Positions 54,158 through 63,663 of a stretch of DNA of 64,000 bases are shown here, one piece after another. The notes below the pieces were generated by a model. The model saw only the letters and a program-made list of their open reading frames with translations. It ran no database searches and had not been told where the DNA came from. Position numbers and translations under genes: made by a program. Location of the stretch: NCBI RefSeq assembly GCF_937910895.1, contig NZ_CALEMI010000161.1:1-64000 (forward strand), given 5' to 3'. Each line of letters opens with the position of its first letter. Positions within the stretch are counted from its first letter, which is position 1. This stretch comes from an uncultured Dokdonia sp. (lineage in GTDB: Bacteria; Bacteroidota; Bacteroidia; Flavobacteriales; Flavobacteriaceae).

Positions 54158-55729
54158 ATGCGTTCATTAGTAGTCGCTGTTTTTTACTTCGTATGTAGTA
54201 CTATTTATAGCCAAAATCAAGATTATATCTACATCAAGTTTGATCCAAATATTAATCTTCAAAACACAGAAAATTTTTCTGATATCTCAGGTTTTGACGC
54301 ATTGCAATCTCAATATAGCTTTACTATAAAAAAAGGGCTTGCTTTGTCCAATGAAAAAATAGAAGATTTATCAAAAAATGGACACTCTCTAAAGAATATT
54401 TTTAAAATTGAATCTGTAAATCCAAATCAGGATATAGATGCATTGGTTAAAGGTTTGAAAGCGCTTCCTTATGTAGTCTATTGTTATAAGAGCATTTCTA
54501 CACCTATGCTTCCTCCTAGTGATATTCCTCCAGTAACACCAAATTTTGAGTTAGAACAAGGATATATAGAAAGCGATCCTGGTGTAGATATGAGGTATGC
54601 TTGGAGTCTCGGAATTATTGGGTCAGGTATTCATATTAAAGATATTGAGTACGGACTCAATATGAATCATGAAGATTTGAATGATCAAAATGTAACGATT
54701 GAAGAGGGATTTACCGTTCATCCAGATGTCCCTGAGCTTTTTCAAAACCACGGAACATCTGTGGCTGGGATTATAATATCTGATAGAGGATTTTATGGCG
54801 CAAGTGGACTTGGGTATGGTGCAGAAGAATTTATATTATATCCTGAATGGACGCAAGAAGAAAATATAGATAGAGTACGCGCCATTTCAAGTGCTATAGA
54901 AGATGCCACTATAGGAGACATTATTGTTTTTGAAATCCAAACAATTGATTTTGAACCTGGAGAATATGAACAAGTCGTGTGGGATCTAACCAAAGCAGCA
55001 ACCGATGCTGGAATTATTATTGTAGCAGCGGCAGGAAATGGATCCCTGAATCTTGACGATCCATTTTATCAGGAATATATAGATCGTGGAGATAGTGGCG
55101 CTATTATAATAGGAGCTGGTACTCCAGATACTAATCATGAGGCATTATCTTTTAGTAATTTTGGAAGTAGAGTAGATGTGCAAGGTTGGGGCTTTGAGGT
55201 CTTTACAACTGGAATAGGTGATATTGAAATAGGGAATGATATAAATCAAACCTATAGATATGGATTTGCAGGAACCAGTTCTGCCACAGCTATTGTCTCT
55301 GGTTGTGTAGCTGTTTTACAAGGGTATTATCATGATCTTACTGCTGAATTCCTTTCTAGTGTTCAATTAAGGGATTTATTAGTAGAAACGGGAATCCCTC
55401 AAGGAGAAGGCGTGCATATAGGACCTCTGCCTAATATGGAAAATGCAATTAATGCTATACAAGAAATACTTAGTGTTGAAGACCCAAACACATTACTGTC
55501 ATTTATAAGTCCTAACCCTTCTAGCGATTACTTAAACATAAGCCTTCAAAATATCAGTTCTTCTCAAGTAATCATTCGTCTTTATAATACGTTAGGAGAA
55601 CAATTACTTTCAAAAAACACACAAGAAAAAAATAGTATCATTGATGTACAATCCTATGCTACTGGTATTTATTTTTTGGAGGTCGTATCAGGAAATGATC
55701 GTCATATAAAAAAAGTCATTATTAACTAA
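54158..55729 (+). CDS. secreted S8 family serine peptidase with T9SS tail
   Basis: A 523-residue subtilisin-like peptidase. Signal peptide (VVAVFYFVCSTIYS), a pro-region to about residue 140, then the catalytic Asp D162 (IKDIEYGLNMNHED), His H198 (NHGTSVAG), oxyanion Asn in AAAGNG, and Ser S374 in GTSSATA. The last 80 residues (FISPNPSSDYLNISLQ, ATGIYFLEVVSG) form a T9SS type A sorting domain, so it should act outside the cell on proteins. It appears to be transcribed alone. Confidence 0.93.
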   Translation: MRSLVVAVFYFVCSTIYSQNQDYIYIKFDPNINLQNTENFSDISGFDALQSQYSFTIKKGLALSNEKIEDLSKNGHSLKNIFKIESVNPNQDIDALVKGLKALPYVVYCYKSISTPMLPPSDIPPVTPNFELEQGYIESDPGVDMRYAWSLGIIGSGIHIKDIEYGLNMNHEDLNDQNVTIEEGFTVHPDVPELFQNHGTSVAGIIISDRGFYGASGLGYGAEEFILYPEWTQEENIDRVRAISSAIEDATIGDIIVFEIQTIDFEPGEYEQVVWDLTKAATDAGIIIVAAAGNGSLNLDDPFYQEYIDRGDSGAIIIGAGTPDTNHEALSFSNFGSRVDVQGWGFEVFTTGIGDIEIGNDINQTYRYGFAGTSSATAIVSGCVAVLQGYYHDLTAEFLSSVQLRDLLVETGIPQGEGVHIGPLPNMENAINAIQEILSVEDPNTLLSFISPNPSSDYLNISLQNISSSQVIIRLYNTLGEQLLSKNTQEKNSIIDVQSYATGIYFLEVVSGNDRHIKKVIIN

Positions 55730-55795
55730 GTTTCCTTTTACAAAAGGTTTCTATATTTTTATGCTTTCGCAAAAAAAATACGCTTAGTAGCAAAC

Positions 55796-56449
55796 ATGAC
55801 AGATCAACAACTTATAGATACTACCATTTCTTTTGTAAAGAGAACACTTGCCACTGCCGAAGGAGGTCACGATTGGTTTCATATAGAACGGGTGTATAAA
55901 AATGCGATTCATATCGCTCAGAGCGAAAATGTAAACTCCCTTATTGTTGCTCTAGGTGCTTTATTACATGATATTGCAGATTCAAAGTTCTTTGATGGAG
56001 ACGAAACCATCGCTCCGAAAATGGCAAGTGAGTTTTTACTAAGCCAAAACACCGATAGTGCCGTAATAGAACATGTCGTACAGATTATAAAAAATATCTC
56101 TTTTAAAGGAGGAAATACACAGCAAACATTTACCTCTCCAGAACTAGATGTGGTACAAGATGCAGATCGATTAGATGCACTAGGAGCTATCGGAATTGCC
56201 AGAACATTTAATTATGGTGGGTTTAAAAATAGAAAGATGTATGATCCGTCTATTGCGCCTGATCTTGAGATGACTCCTGAGCAATACAAAGCATCAACAG
56301 CGCCTACCATTAATCATTTTTATGAGAAATTATTACTTCTTAAAGATAAAATGAACACAAAGACAGGATGTGCTATAGCAGAAAAACGCCACCAATATAT
56401 GGAGGCGTTTCTACAACAGTTTTATGCGGAGTGGGAAGGGAAGTTATAA
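55796..56449 (+). CDS. HD domain phosphohydrolase (YedJ-like)
   Basis: A 217-residue cytosolic enzyme. The metal site is GGHDWFHIERVYKN, LLHDIADSKFFDGDE (the H-D pair) and VVQDADRLDALGAIG (final Asp), all in HD-family order. These hydrolases remove phosphates from nucleotides or related compounds; the substrate is not known. Its 3' end faces the first tandem paralogue and is separated from it by a 24-base perfect copy of the dispersed palindrome. Confidence 0.92.
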   Translation: MTDQQLIDTTISFVKRTLATAEGGHDWFHIERVYKNAIHIAQSENVNSLIVALGALLHDIADSKFFDGDETIAPKMASEFLLSQNTDSAVIEHVVQIIKNISFKGGNTQQTFTSPELDVVQDADRLDALGAIGIARTFNYGGFKNRKMYDPSIAPDLEMTPEQYKASTAPTINHFYEKLLLLKDKMNTKTGCAIAEKRHQYMEAFLQQFYAEWEGKL

Positions 56450-56478
56450 GTATACATTCCAAAATTTGATAGGTTCTG

Positions 56479-56502
56479 TTTACGCTTTCGCGAAAGCGTA
56501 AA
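56479..56502. repeat. dispersed palindrome, longest perfect copy (24 bp)
   Basis: TTTACGC and GCGTAAA extend the core on both sides. It lies between convergent stops at 56449 and 56506 and could form a terminator hairpin, but has only weak T-runs. Confidence 0.9.
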
Positions 56503-56505
56503 AAA

Positions 56506-59500
56506 TCATAAAACCACTTTCCCTAGCGTTACTTTATCAGATTGTTTAAAGAGTTTCACTACCTTGATTTCTTTGGTCTCCTGTGGGGTACCGTAATTTT
56601 TGTATACTGTATATTTTAAGAAGGGAGGCAATACATAATCACCTTCGTCTCCTAAATATTGGATGTTAATCAGCCACTCTCCAGGAGGTGCGTCATCTAT
56701 AATAAACGCTTCCGATTGATATCCCTGTGCCTGCTCTTCTTCCAGACGTTCTCTACTCTCCTGTAACGTATGTGTCCACTTAAAAAACTTCTTCTCAGGG
56801 TTCACAAACTGAAACTCAAAAGGCACCGTACGATCTGACCAATCAATCACCATACGGATATCTATATCAAAATCGGTACGTAACCACTCATTAGGAAAAC
56901 GCTCATAATCCACCTGATCCTTATGTAAGGCTAACAAATGGCTCAGCTCACTTTTTAATGACTTTTCTAATCCCTTAAAGTTAACTCCCTTGATCTGCTC
57001 TCCGAGCATATTGTAGTATAACTCCAAAGCCTCATTGTACTTGCCAATCTCTTGATACACCAATGCTAAATCTCTATACGACTGCGCTTCTGATGGGGCT
57101 ACCTTTAAAATACGCTCATACACCAAAGCCGCTTTTTCATAATCACCAGCCGCTTCATAGATGTAACACAGCGTACGCAGTGCTTTTGTATTATTCCTTG
57201 AAATATACGCAAGATCGGCTCTCACCTTATCTGCCATCTTCTTGTTGATACCATCAAAATAATTTGCCACATCTACATAAAATTCTAAGGGAGATTCTTG
57301 GGTTCTAGACATACGCTGATACAACTCAAACTGCTCTTGTAGATTCGGAATCGCTCGTAATCGAAGAATGTATTCTGGCAAGCTAGACGTATCTAAGGTT
57401 CGGGTAGAGGACTCGGTATATTCATTACCACTGACCAAAGCAGACTTCTCAGCCTTCTTTGCCTTGTCTTGAAAACTAACCTCTTTGGTCTTGATTAAAA
57501 AGGCACCACCTGCAGCTAGACTACCATAACGAGAAGTCGCCATCGATGATTTTAATACCGAAATACTCGCGATCTGTTGCACATCTAAAAAGTTAGGTGG
57601 ATCTTGATAAGGCGTACCATTCACAATCCAGATAGGAGGAATCTGATTGGTAATTGATTGATTCCCGCCACGAATCTTATACACCACTTGACTCCCGCTA
57701 TATAATCCTCCTTCTACAGAGACACCTGATACTTTTCCTGTGATTAGTTGTTGAAGGTTGGTCGCCCCTGCACTAAAATCGTTTTCTGTAAGTTCATTAA
57801 CTGCATAGCCTAGTTGATCTTTATTTACGCGACGTCCGTCACTGCTCTCTATCGTATTATCTACACGCTTATCTCCAGACAATACCACTTCATCTAGTTG
57901 ATCGTTTTTTGGGATGAGTGTTATCGTGCCCATCTCCTGAGACTCAATCAAAACTTCTTTGGCAAACATCCCTACTTTGCTCACCACGACAACATCCCCG
58001 AGAGAAGCACGGATTTCAAAACGCCCTTGGGCATCTGTATACACCTCGTCAAAACTCCCCTTGCGCGTGATGGTTGCATCGGCTAAAGCACCATTCGCAT
58101 CTTTTACACTACCCGTGATAGAGATCTTAGAAGAACTATTGAGCGCAGGCTCTGACAAGGACTTAACTTCCTCTTCATAATCATTGCCCTCTACTAAGGG
58201 AGAAGGGATGTCTTGAGCCCTTCCTGTTGCAGAATTACTAGTTGTAATTTCGACAACGCCATTTTTTCCTAAAGTCCCATAACGTACAGATCCTGCTAAA
58301 CCTTTAATGATAGAAATACTCTCTACGCGATCTGGACTGATAAAAGGTTTTATAATGTTTGGCTCATATGCTTGACCATCTATAACAATTAACATATTTC
58401 CTCTATCTGGCTGTGATTCTGCTCTACCATTAATGACTACTAATCCTTCTAAAGGATTTTCAAAAGCTTTGATTCCAGCAAATTTTCCATTTAATACTGT
58501 TACTAAATCTGGAGCTCCTAAAGAGATATCTTCTCTTCGTAAGACTTTTATATCATAGCCTATTTTATCTTTATTTTCTTTACCCCAAGCCGTTTGTATT
58601 TTTTCTTCTTCTTTGGTTTCACCCTTAAGAACTACCTCGTCTAATACATCATTTTTAGGAATCAAATCAATCGTATAGGCTGTTTTGTCATCTACAATAA
58701 ACCCTTTAGGGTACATACCCAAATAATAAACGACCAATTCATCTCCCTCTTTGGCAGCAAATACAAAGGATCCATCTGCTTTTGAAGTAGCTTCTTCAAA
58801 AGTGCCCTGCTTTGTAACCGTAGCTCCTTGAATAGGTTTTCCAAGGCTTGTGATGTTGCCTGATATTTGACGAGTGTTAGAGACAATACCATCTGATATT
58901 GACTCTACTTCTTCTGTGTACTCATTGCCCTTTACCAGAGCAGAATTAACTCTTTTTTTCTTAGATAAATCAACAGATTTTGTCGTTACAATAACTGCCA
59001 ATCCAGGAATAATAGGACCATAACGACTTGTCGTCGTCGGAGAATCTTTTATAACAATAGACTCTATGTCTGTATCTACAATAGCCAACGCTTCGTCAAT
59101 ATTAAAAACTTTTCTACCATTAATATAAAAAGCTGGAGATACATCTTTTATAAATAATTGCACTCCTTGAGAAGTATATGAAATACGTACTCTTTTAAAA
59201 TTATCTCTAATAACATATTCTAATGTTTTAGCATTGGGTGTAATATCATCTGCCGTTATATACCGATCAAGGGCTCCCGTAACGCCACCAGGAATATCTG
59301 GTGATAGTCTTCTTCCTCTTATTTCCTTATCTCCTACAATGATTCTCTCAATTTTCTTCTCAATAACGACTTCATCCAATACATTGTTCTCTGGTAATAA
59401 TTCAATATCAATGCTTTTTTCGTTAGACACTAGCACATCTTTAGGAAACATCCCTAAATAACGAAGCTGTAAAATATCGCCTTCTGTTGCAGGCAATTCA

Positions 59501-60450
59501 AAACTTCCATCTGCTTTGGTAAGATATTCTGTCAGATCTCCCTTTTTTATGATAGACACTTCTTGTAAAGGCTTCCCAAGACTTGTGATAGTGCCTTGTA
59601 CCGTAGCTTCTTGATTCCTTTTTGTTTTTTCAACCGTGGCTGTTCCTTGAGAAGGAATTTCATTAGAAATACCTTTATAAGTTTGTAATGGTGTGTAGGC
59701 TCCTTGTGTATACTGAGCAAGTGATTGCATATACTCTTTGTTAACTGCTACATCTTCACTTGCAATAGCATATACCGGAATCTCTTGAGAAACATCAAAC
59801 GTTCCATAATTAGGATTTCCGTTAGAACTTAGGATCACAGCATCTGCGCCTGTGAGATCTAAAACATCATAATTAGACGGACCATTGTAAATAAGTCCTT
59901 TTACGCTTTCGCGAAAGCGTGACATATCTCCATCCCGTATCGCTATACGTTCTTCACTACGAATCTGATAGTCAAAAATAACGAGGCGCACCATAAGACC
60001 TTTATACATAGAGACGTAATCTTGTACATACGCAATAGCTGCTTCTACATCTCTACCTTGCATATCTTCTGAAACATCCCAGAAAACAGTCAAATTTTTT
60101 ACATCCTTGCTTTCTTGGTTTTTGGAAGAAGGCTCTAGCTCAATTTTACTAGACCGATTAAAAAGCGTACGTACTTTTTTGGCATCTAATCGTACCGTTT
60201 CATAGCCAGTCGCTCCTACCACAAGTTCGCTTTCCGAATTTAAAATCTCGTTGTATTTTCTGTAATTAAAAAAGCCTTTGGCATTGGTGATTTCACCTAC
60301 GCCTTGATTGTTGATTCCTACGCGTGCTTGTGCAATAGGTTGCTTGGTCACAGCGTCTATTACCGTTCCTCTAAACACGGTTTGTGCTTGGGTTGTTAGA
60401 CTTAGTAACAAAGTGAAAAGTATCGTATATATGGTGTACTGTTTCTTCAT
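56506..60450 (-). CDS. large secreted protein with three carboxypeptidase-like/TonB-plug modules, VWA-like and TPR domains
   Basis: A 1314-residue protein with a signal peptide (to TTQAQ). Order: carboxypeptidase-regulatory-like domain (25-95), VWA-like domain (about 118-265, LTVFWDVSEDMQG), then three modules of about 246 residues starting near 281, 527 and 773. Each module has a carboxypeptidase-like beta domain (TSLGKPLQEVSIIKKG type) and a plug-like part that ends SRYG followed by ALVKGNEY, or a variant. Then come TPRs (about 1070-1190) and a C-terminal beta domain (PFEFQFVNPEKKFFKW). There is no barrel. It lies 7 bases after the next paralogue, in one operon. Confidence 0.85.
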   Translation of the reverse strand: MKKQYTIYTILFTLLLSLTTQAQTVFRGTVIDAVTKQPIAQARVGINNQGVGEITNAKGFFNYRKYNEILNSESELVVGATGYETVRLDAKKVRTLFNRSSKIELEPSSKNQESKDVKNLTVFWDVSEDMQGRDVEAAIAYVQDYVSMYKGLMVRLVIFDYQIRSEERIAIRDGDMSRFRESVKGLIYNGPSNYDVLDLTGADAVILSSNGNPNYGTFDVSQEIPVYAIASEDVAVNKEYMQSLAQYTQGAYTPLQTYKGISNEIPSQGTATVEKTKRNQEATVQGTITSLGKPLQEVSIIKKGDLTEYLTKADGSFELPATEGDILQLRYLGMFPKDVLVSNEKSIDIELLPENNVLDEVVIEKKIERIIVGDKEIRGRRLSPDIPGGVTGALDRYITADDITPNAKTLEYVIRDNFKRVRISYTSQGVQLFIKDVSPAFYINGRKVFNIDEALAIVDTDIESIVIKDSPTTTSRYGPIIPGLAVIVTTKSVDLSKKKRVNSALVKGNEYTEEVESISDGIVSNTRQISGNITSLGKPIQGATVTKQGTFEEATSKADGSFVFAAKEGDELVVYYLGMYPKGFIVDDKTAYTIDLIPKNDVLDEVVLKGETKEEEKIQTAWGKENKDKIGYDIKVLRREDISLGAPDLVTVLNGKFAGIKAFENPLEGLVVINGRAESQPDRGNMLIVIDGQAYEPNIIKPFISPDRVESISIIKGLAGSVRYGTLGKNGVVEITTSNSATGRAQDIPSPLVEGNDYEEEVKSLSEPALNSSSKISITGSVKDANGALADATITRKGSFDEVYTDAQGRFEIRASLGDVVVVSKVGMFAKEVLIESQEMGTITLIPKNDQLDEVVLSGDKRVDNTIESSDGRRVNKDQLGYAVNELTENDFSAGATNLQQLITGKVSGVSVEGGLYSGSQVVYKIRGGNQSITNQIPPIWIVNGTPYQDPPNFLDVQQIASISVLKSSMATSRYGSLAAGGAFLIKTKEVSFQDKAKKAEKSALVSGNEYTESSTRTLDTSSLPEYILRLRAIPNLQEQFELYQRMSRTQESPLEFYVDVANYFDGINKKMADKVRADLAYISRNNTKALRTLCYIYEAAGDYEKAALVYERILKVAPSEAQSYRDLALVYQEIGKYNEALELYYNMLGEQIKGVNFKGLEKSLKSELSHLLALHKDQVDYERFPNEWLRTDFDIDIRMVIDWSDRTVPFEFQFVNPEKKFFKWTHTLQESRERLEEEQAQGYQSEAFIIDDAPPGEWLINIQYLGDEGDYVLPPFLKYTVYKNYGTPQETKEIKVVKLFKQSDKVTLGKVVL
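59903..59920. repeat. dispersed palindrome inside the 1314-residue protein gene
   Basis: ACGCTTTCGCGAAAGCGT is read SRFRESV on the minus strand in the VWA-like domain. The paralogue has a same-length stretch without the motif. Confidence 0.85.
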
Positions 60451-60457
60451 AGTATAG

Positions 60458-63400
60458 CTATCTGAGTGTTAATGTCCCTATGGTTGTTTTGTCTTTTTGC
60501 TGGAAAAGCTTAATGAGTTTTACCTCTTTGGTTTCTTGAGGTGTAGCATAGTTAAGGTATAAGGTGTATTTGAGATATGACGGGGGTTGTATCTTACCAT
60601 CTCCTAGATATCGTACATTGATAATCCATTCTCCGGGAGGAGCATCATCAAGTGCAAACTCTTCGATGCTATAGCCTTTTGAGACTTCCTCTTTTAAACG
60701 TTCTTGATTTACAAAAACAGAGTGCTCCCAGGTAAAATATTTTCCAGTTGGGTTTACAAATTGAATCTCAAAATCTGCTTGAGCATTGGTCCATTCAAAA
60801 ACAAGACGGCGATCTTTTTTAAATCCTACAGTTAGTAATTCATTAGAAACATCTTTAAAACTTACTTTTGATTTATGGAAGGTTAGGAGTCGCATCATCT
60901 CATATTCTGCCGTTTTTTTGAGAGGTAAAAAATCAAGCGCTACGGTTTCATTGGCTAGTATTTGTTTATATAACTCAAAGGCTTCTTGATACTTCCCTAC
61001 TTGTTGATGAGAAATGGCAAGATCTCTATACGACTGTATCCGATCTGGAGCGAGCTCTAATATTTTGTTGTATAAAGTATTAGCAAGTTGGTCTTCATTA
61101 AAAGATTCTAGATAGTATGCCATCAACTTTAAGGCTTCTATATTTCCTGATAGTACCTCTGGGAGATTAGAAAGAATCCGTAATGCTATTTTTTTATCCC
61201 ATTTTTGAAAATAGGTAGCAACATCTATATAAAATACAGCAGGGTCTTCTAGGCGTGTACTTTTATAGTTTTCATATATCTTTCTAGCTTCTTCAAGGGT
61301 AATTGCACTTTCTAATTGAATCAAATAGGCAGGTTTGTTTAAGGTATTATTTAAAACAACTACGCCTTCTGCTACATAGTCATTTCCTTCTACCAAAGCA
61401 GATGGGATTTCCTCTCTTTTATTTTTTTGTGCGTAATAGTCTGGATTTCCAGATTTTGTCTCCACAAGAATAGCGCCTCCTCTACCTAATGTTCCATATA
61501 ATGCATTGGCATGAAGTGATGTGATTACTTGAACAGAAAGAATATCTTGAGGGTTTATGGGAGGCACAGCGCCGCCTGATTGTTGGTAAACAATTCCGTT
61601 TAAAACAACAATTGGTAACACTTGTTGCGAGATACTAATCGCTCTTGGGTTTACATAAACTTCTTCTCTTGTTAATGGATCTTGCTCTACTCTAATGCTT
61701 GAAAACCTTTTTAAAACGTCTCCGAGTGTCAAAAATGCAGGACTTATATCTTCTTCTCCAATGATATTTGTTTTAAAGCCTACAGCATCTTTATTTTTTT
61801 TCACTAAAGCAGTTGCTATACGTTTTTCTTCTTCTTTCTTTTTTCCTTCTAATACTACTTCGTTTAGCCATTCTCCATCTGTTTCTAACACAATGTTCAT
61901 TTTTTCAGTCCCTTTCACTACTACTTTTTGGGTTTTCATCCCTGGAAATCTAATTTCCAATTGATCTCCTTTTTGTACTTCTATTTCAAAAGTACCCGAA
62001 GCATCTGAAACTACTTCGCTAAAAGTTCCATGAACTGCTATTCTAGCTCCATCAAGAGATCCAATCTCAGAGGTAATATTCCCTATTATTTTAAAACTAT
62101 TTATAGGGGTGCTTCTATGATCTATAGAAAGATCTTTAAGTAGATACTCTAAAGCTTCTTTAGGTGTATGTCTATTCAAATCTATGTATAAACCGTCTGT
62201 ATATAATACGGCTTCTTCAAGAACTTCCTTGTTTGCTTTTTTAGAGGTGCTTACGGTAAATGTGGTGTTATTAAATGTAGGTTGTAAATCAGAAAACAGC
62301 GTATTTCCATCAGTAAAAATAAGAGTATACTGTCGCTTTTCGGAATTTACTTCTGTCAATGCCCTATAATCTGATGTCCCTTCATAGCTTGTATTTTGTA
62401 AAAAATTGATAATGGCTTCAGAGGTTCCTCTTTTTACAGTAAAATCTTTGGTTTCTTTATATCCAAAAGCAAATTTATGAATCGTAACGTCTACATTTTT
62501 TAAAGATGTAATGTATCGTTCTAATAGTTCTAATTCTGTATCTAAATTTCGATCGTTCGCTTTCGCGGAAGCGTCCCAAAAAATAGTGATCGCTTCGGGC
62601 AATGGTCTGTTTATTGTTTCTTTTGTTCCCTTTTTTAAAGGATAGGATACATCCATCGTAAAACCCATTGCTTCTTTCTTATGAACCTCCCAAGAATCCT
62701 GACTAATAGAGCGTGTAAAAGACATGTTTTTATTGCTACTTCCTGCAATGGCAAATCCTAAACGTTTTCCATAAATTTCTATTAACTCGATGCTGACAAT
62801 AACATCGGTATCTGTAAAGATTTTATACTTGGATAACGGGATACGTTCTACTCCATTTCTTCTGGAGATGGTATGGTAAATAGCTGTGTTTAGAATATTA
62901 TGTTGAGGCAATCTAGAAATAGGATCGATATCATATACATTGACACGTACGCGTATGCTATCAGACAAATTTTCTAGTACTGTAAAATGTAAACTTTTAA
63001 GTTGTGTTCCTTCTTTTTTGACTTTAATTTTAGTGGCTATTTCCCCTCCAAGACCTAATTCATTTTTCCAATAGCCAAATTTCTCTGAATCTATCTTTAG
63101 ATTTCCTATGGTTGTATTTTGAAGCTTTGTATTTCCTAATACGACTTCTTCCAAACTATAACGCTCTGGGATAAGGGTAATCGTATTTTTTTTAGAAAGT
63201 AGCGAAGAGATGAATCTTATAGGTATTTGTTTTGTCTTGAAACCAATCATTGAAAATTGAATAACATCAGATCCTTCCATTTTATCTGTAAGATATGTGA
63301 GTTCAAAATATCCTTGTGCATCGGTAACAGATCCTATGCCTTTTCCTATAAAACCTACATTTACAAAAGGAATGGGTGTTTGGGTATTTTGATCAAGAAT

Positions 63401-63511
63401 CGTTGCCTTTAAGGTGGTGTAAGAACCTTTAGATAAATATTGTGCTTGTACATCTGCTATATAAAAAAGGGCTACAAAAAAGCATAATAAAAAGATTGTA
63501 TTTTTTTTCAT
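60458..63511 (-). CDS. large secreted protein with single plug module, VWA-like and TPR domains (paralogue)
   Basis: A 1017-residue protein with a signal peptide (FFVALFYIADVQAQ). Order: carboxypeptidase-like domain (30-115), a beta-sandwich region (125-290, SLHFTVLENLSDSIRVRVN), a VWA-like domain (305-460, ITIFWDASAKAND), one carboxypeptidase-like plus plug module (470-740, NALYGTLGRGGAILVE at its end), TPRs (790-890) and the shared C-terminal domain. Compared with its neighbour it has one module instead of three. The end of a third copy lies 150 bases upstream. Confidence 0.85.
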   Translation of the reverse strand: MKKNTIFLLCFFVALFYIADVQAQYLSKGSYTTLKATILDQNTQTPIPFVNVGFIGKGIGSVTDAQGYFELTYLTDKMEGSDVIQFSMIGFKTKQIPIRFISSLLSKKNTITLIPERYSLEEVVLGNTKLQNTTIGNLKIDSEKFGYWKNELGLGGEIATKIKVKKEGTQLKSLHFTVLENLSDSIRVRVNVYDIDPISRLPQHNILNTAIYHTISRRNGVERIPLSKYKIFTDTDVIVSIELIEIYGKRLGFAIAGSSNKNMSFTRSISQDSWEVHKKEAMGFTMDVSYPLKKGTKETINRPLPEAITIFWDASAKANDRNLDTELELLERYITSLKNVDVTIHKFAFGYKETKDFTVKRGTSEAIINFLQNTSYEGTSDYRALTEVNSEKRQYTLIFTDGNTLFSDLQPTFNNTTFTVSTSKKANKEVLEEAVLYTDGLYIDLNRHTPKEALEYLLKDLSIDHRSTPINSFKIIGNITSEIGSLDGARIAVHGTFSEVVSDASGTFEIEVQKGDQLEIRFPGMKTQKVVVKGTEKMNIVLETDGEWLNEVVLEGKKKEEEKRIATALVKKNKDAVGFKTNIIGEEDISPAFLTLGDVLKRFSSIRVEQDPLTREEVYVNPRAISISQQVLPIVVLNGIVYQQSGGAVPPINPQDILSVQVITSLHANALYGTLGRGGAILVETKSGNPDYYAQKNKREEIPSALVEGNDYVAEGVVVLNNTLNKPAYLIQLESAITLEEARKIYENYKSTRLEDPAVFYIDVATYFQKWDKKIALRILSNLPEVLSGNIEALKLMAYYLESFNEDQLANTLYNKILELAPDRIQSYRDLAISHQQVGKYQEAFELYKQILANETVALDFLPLKKTAEYEMMRLLTFHKSKVSFKDVSNELLTVGFKKDRRLVFEWTNAQADFEIQFVNPTGKYFTWEHSVFVNQERLKEEVSKGYSIEEFALDDAPPGEWIINVRYLGDGKIQPPSYLKYTLYLNYATPQETKEVKLIKLFQQKDKTTIGTLTLR
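62558..62573. repeat. dispersed palindrome, one-mismatch copy inside the 1017-residue protein gene
   Basis: CGCTTTCGCGGAAGCG is read DASAKAN on the minus strand. The matching place in the paralogue reads DVSEDMQ with the same length. Confidence 0.7.
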
Positions 63512-63663
63512 AAGCGACGGTTATTGCTATATATCAGATGACTATATTGCTGATCACTTACTAAGATAAATCATAAAATATTAAATCTAGTATATACCGA
63601 TAAATACTTACTTAGAATATATTCTTGTACGTACGAACTTTAAACACCTATAAAATGATCTCG

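Noticed and set aside
56479-56502. Reading the 24-bp palindrome as a simple terminator
   Set aside because: It has no strong T-run, and identical sequences occur within genes and between divergent starts.
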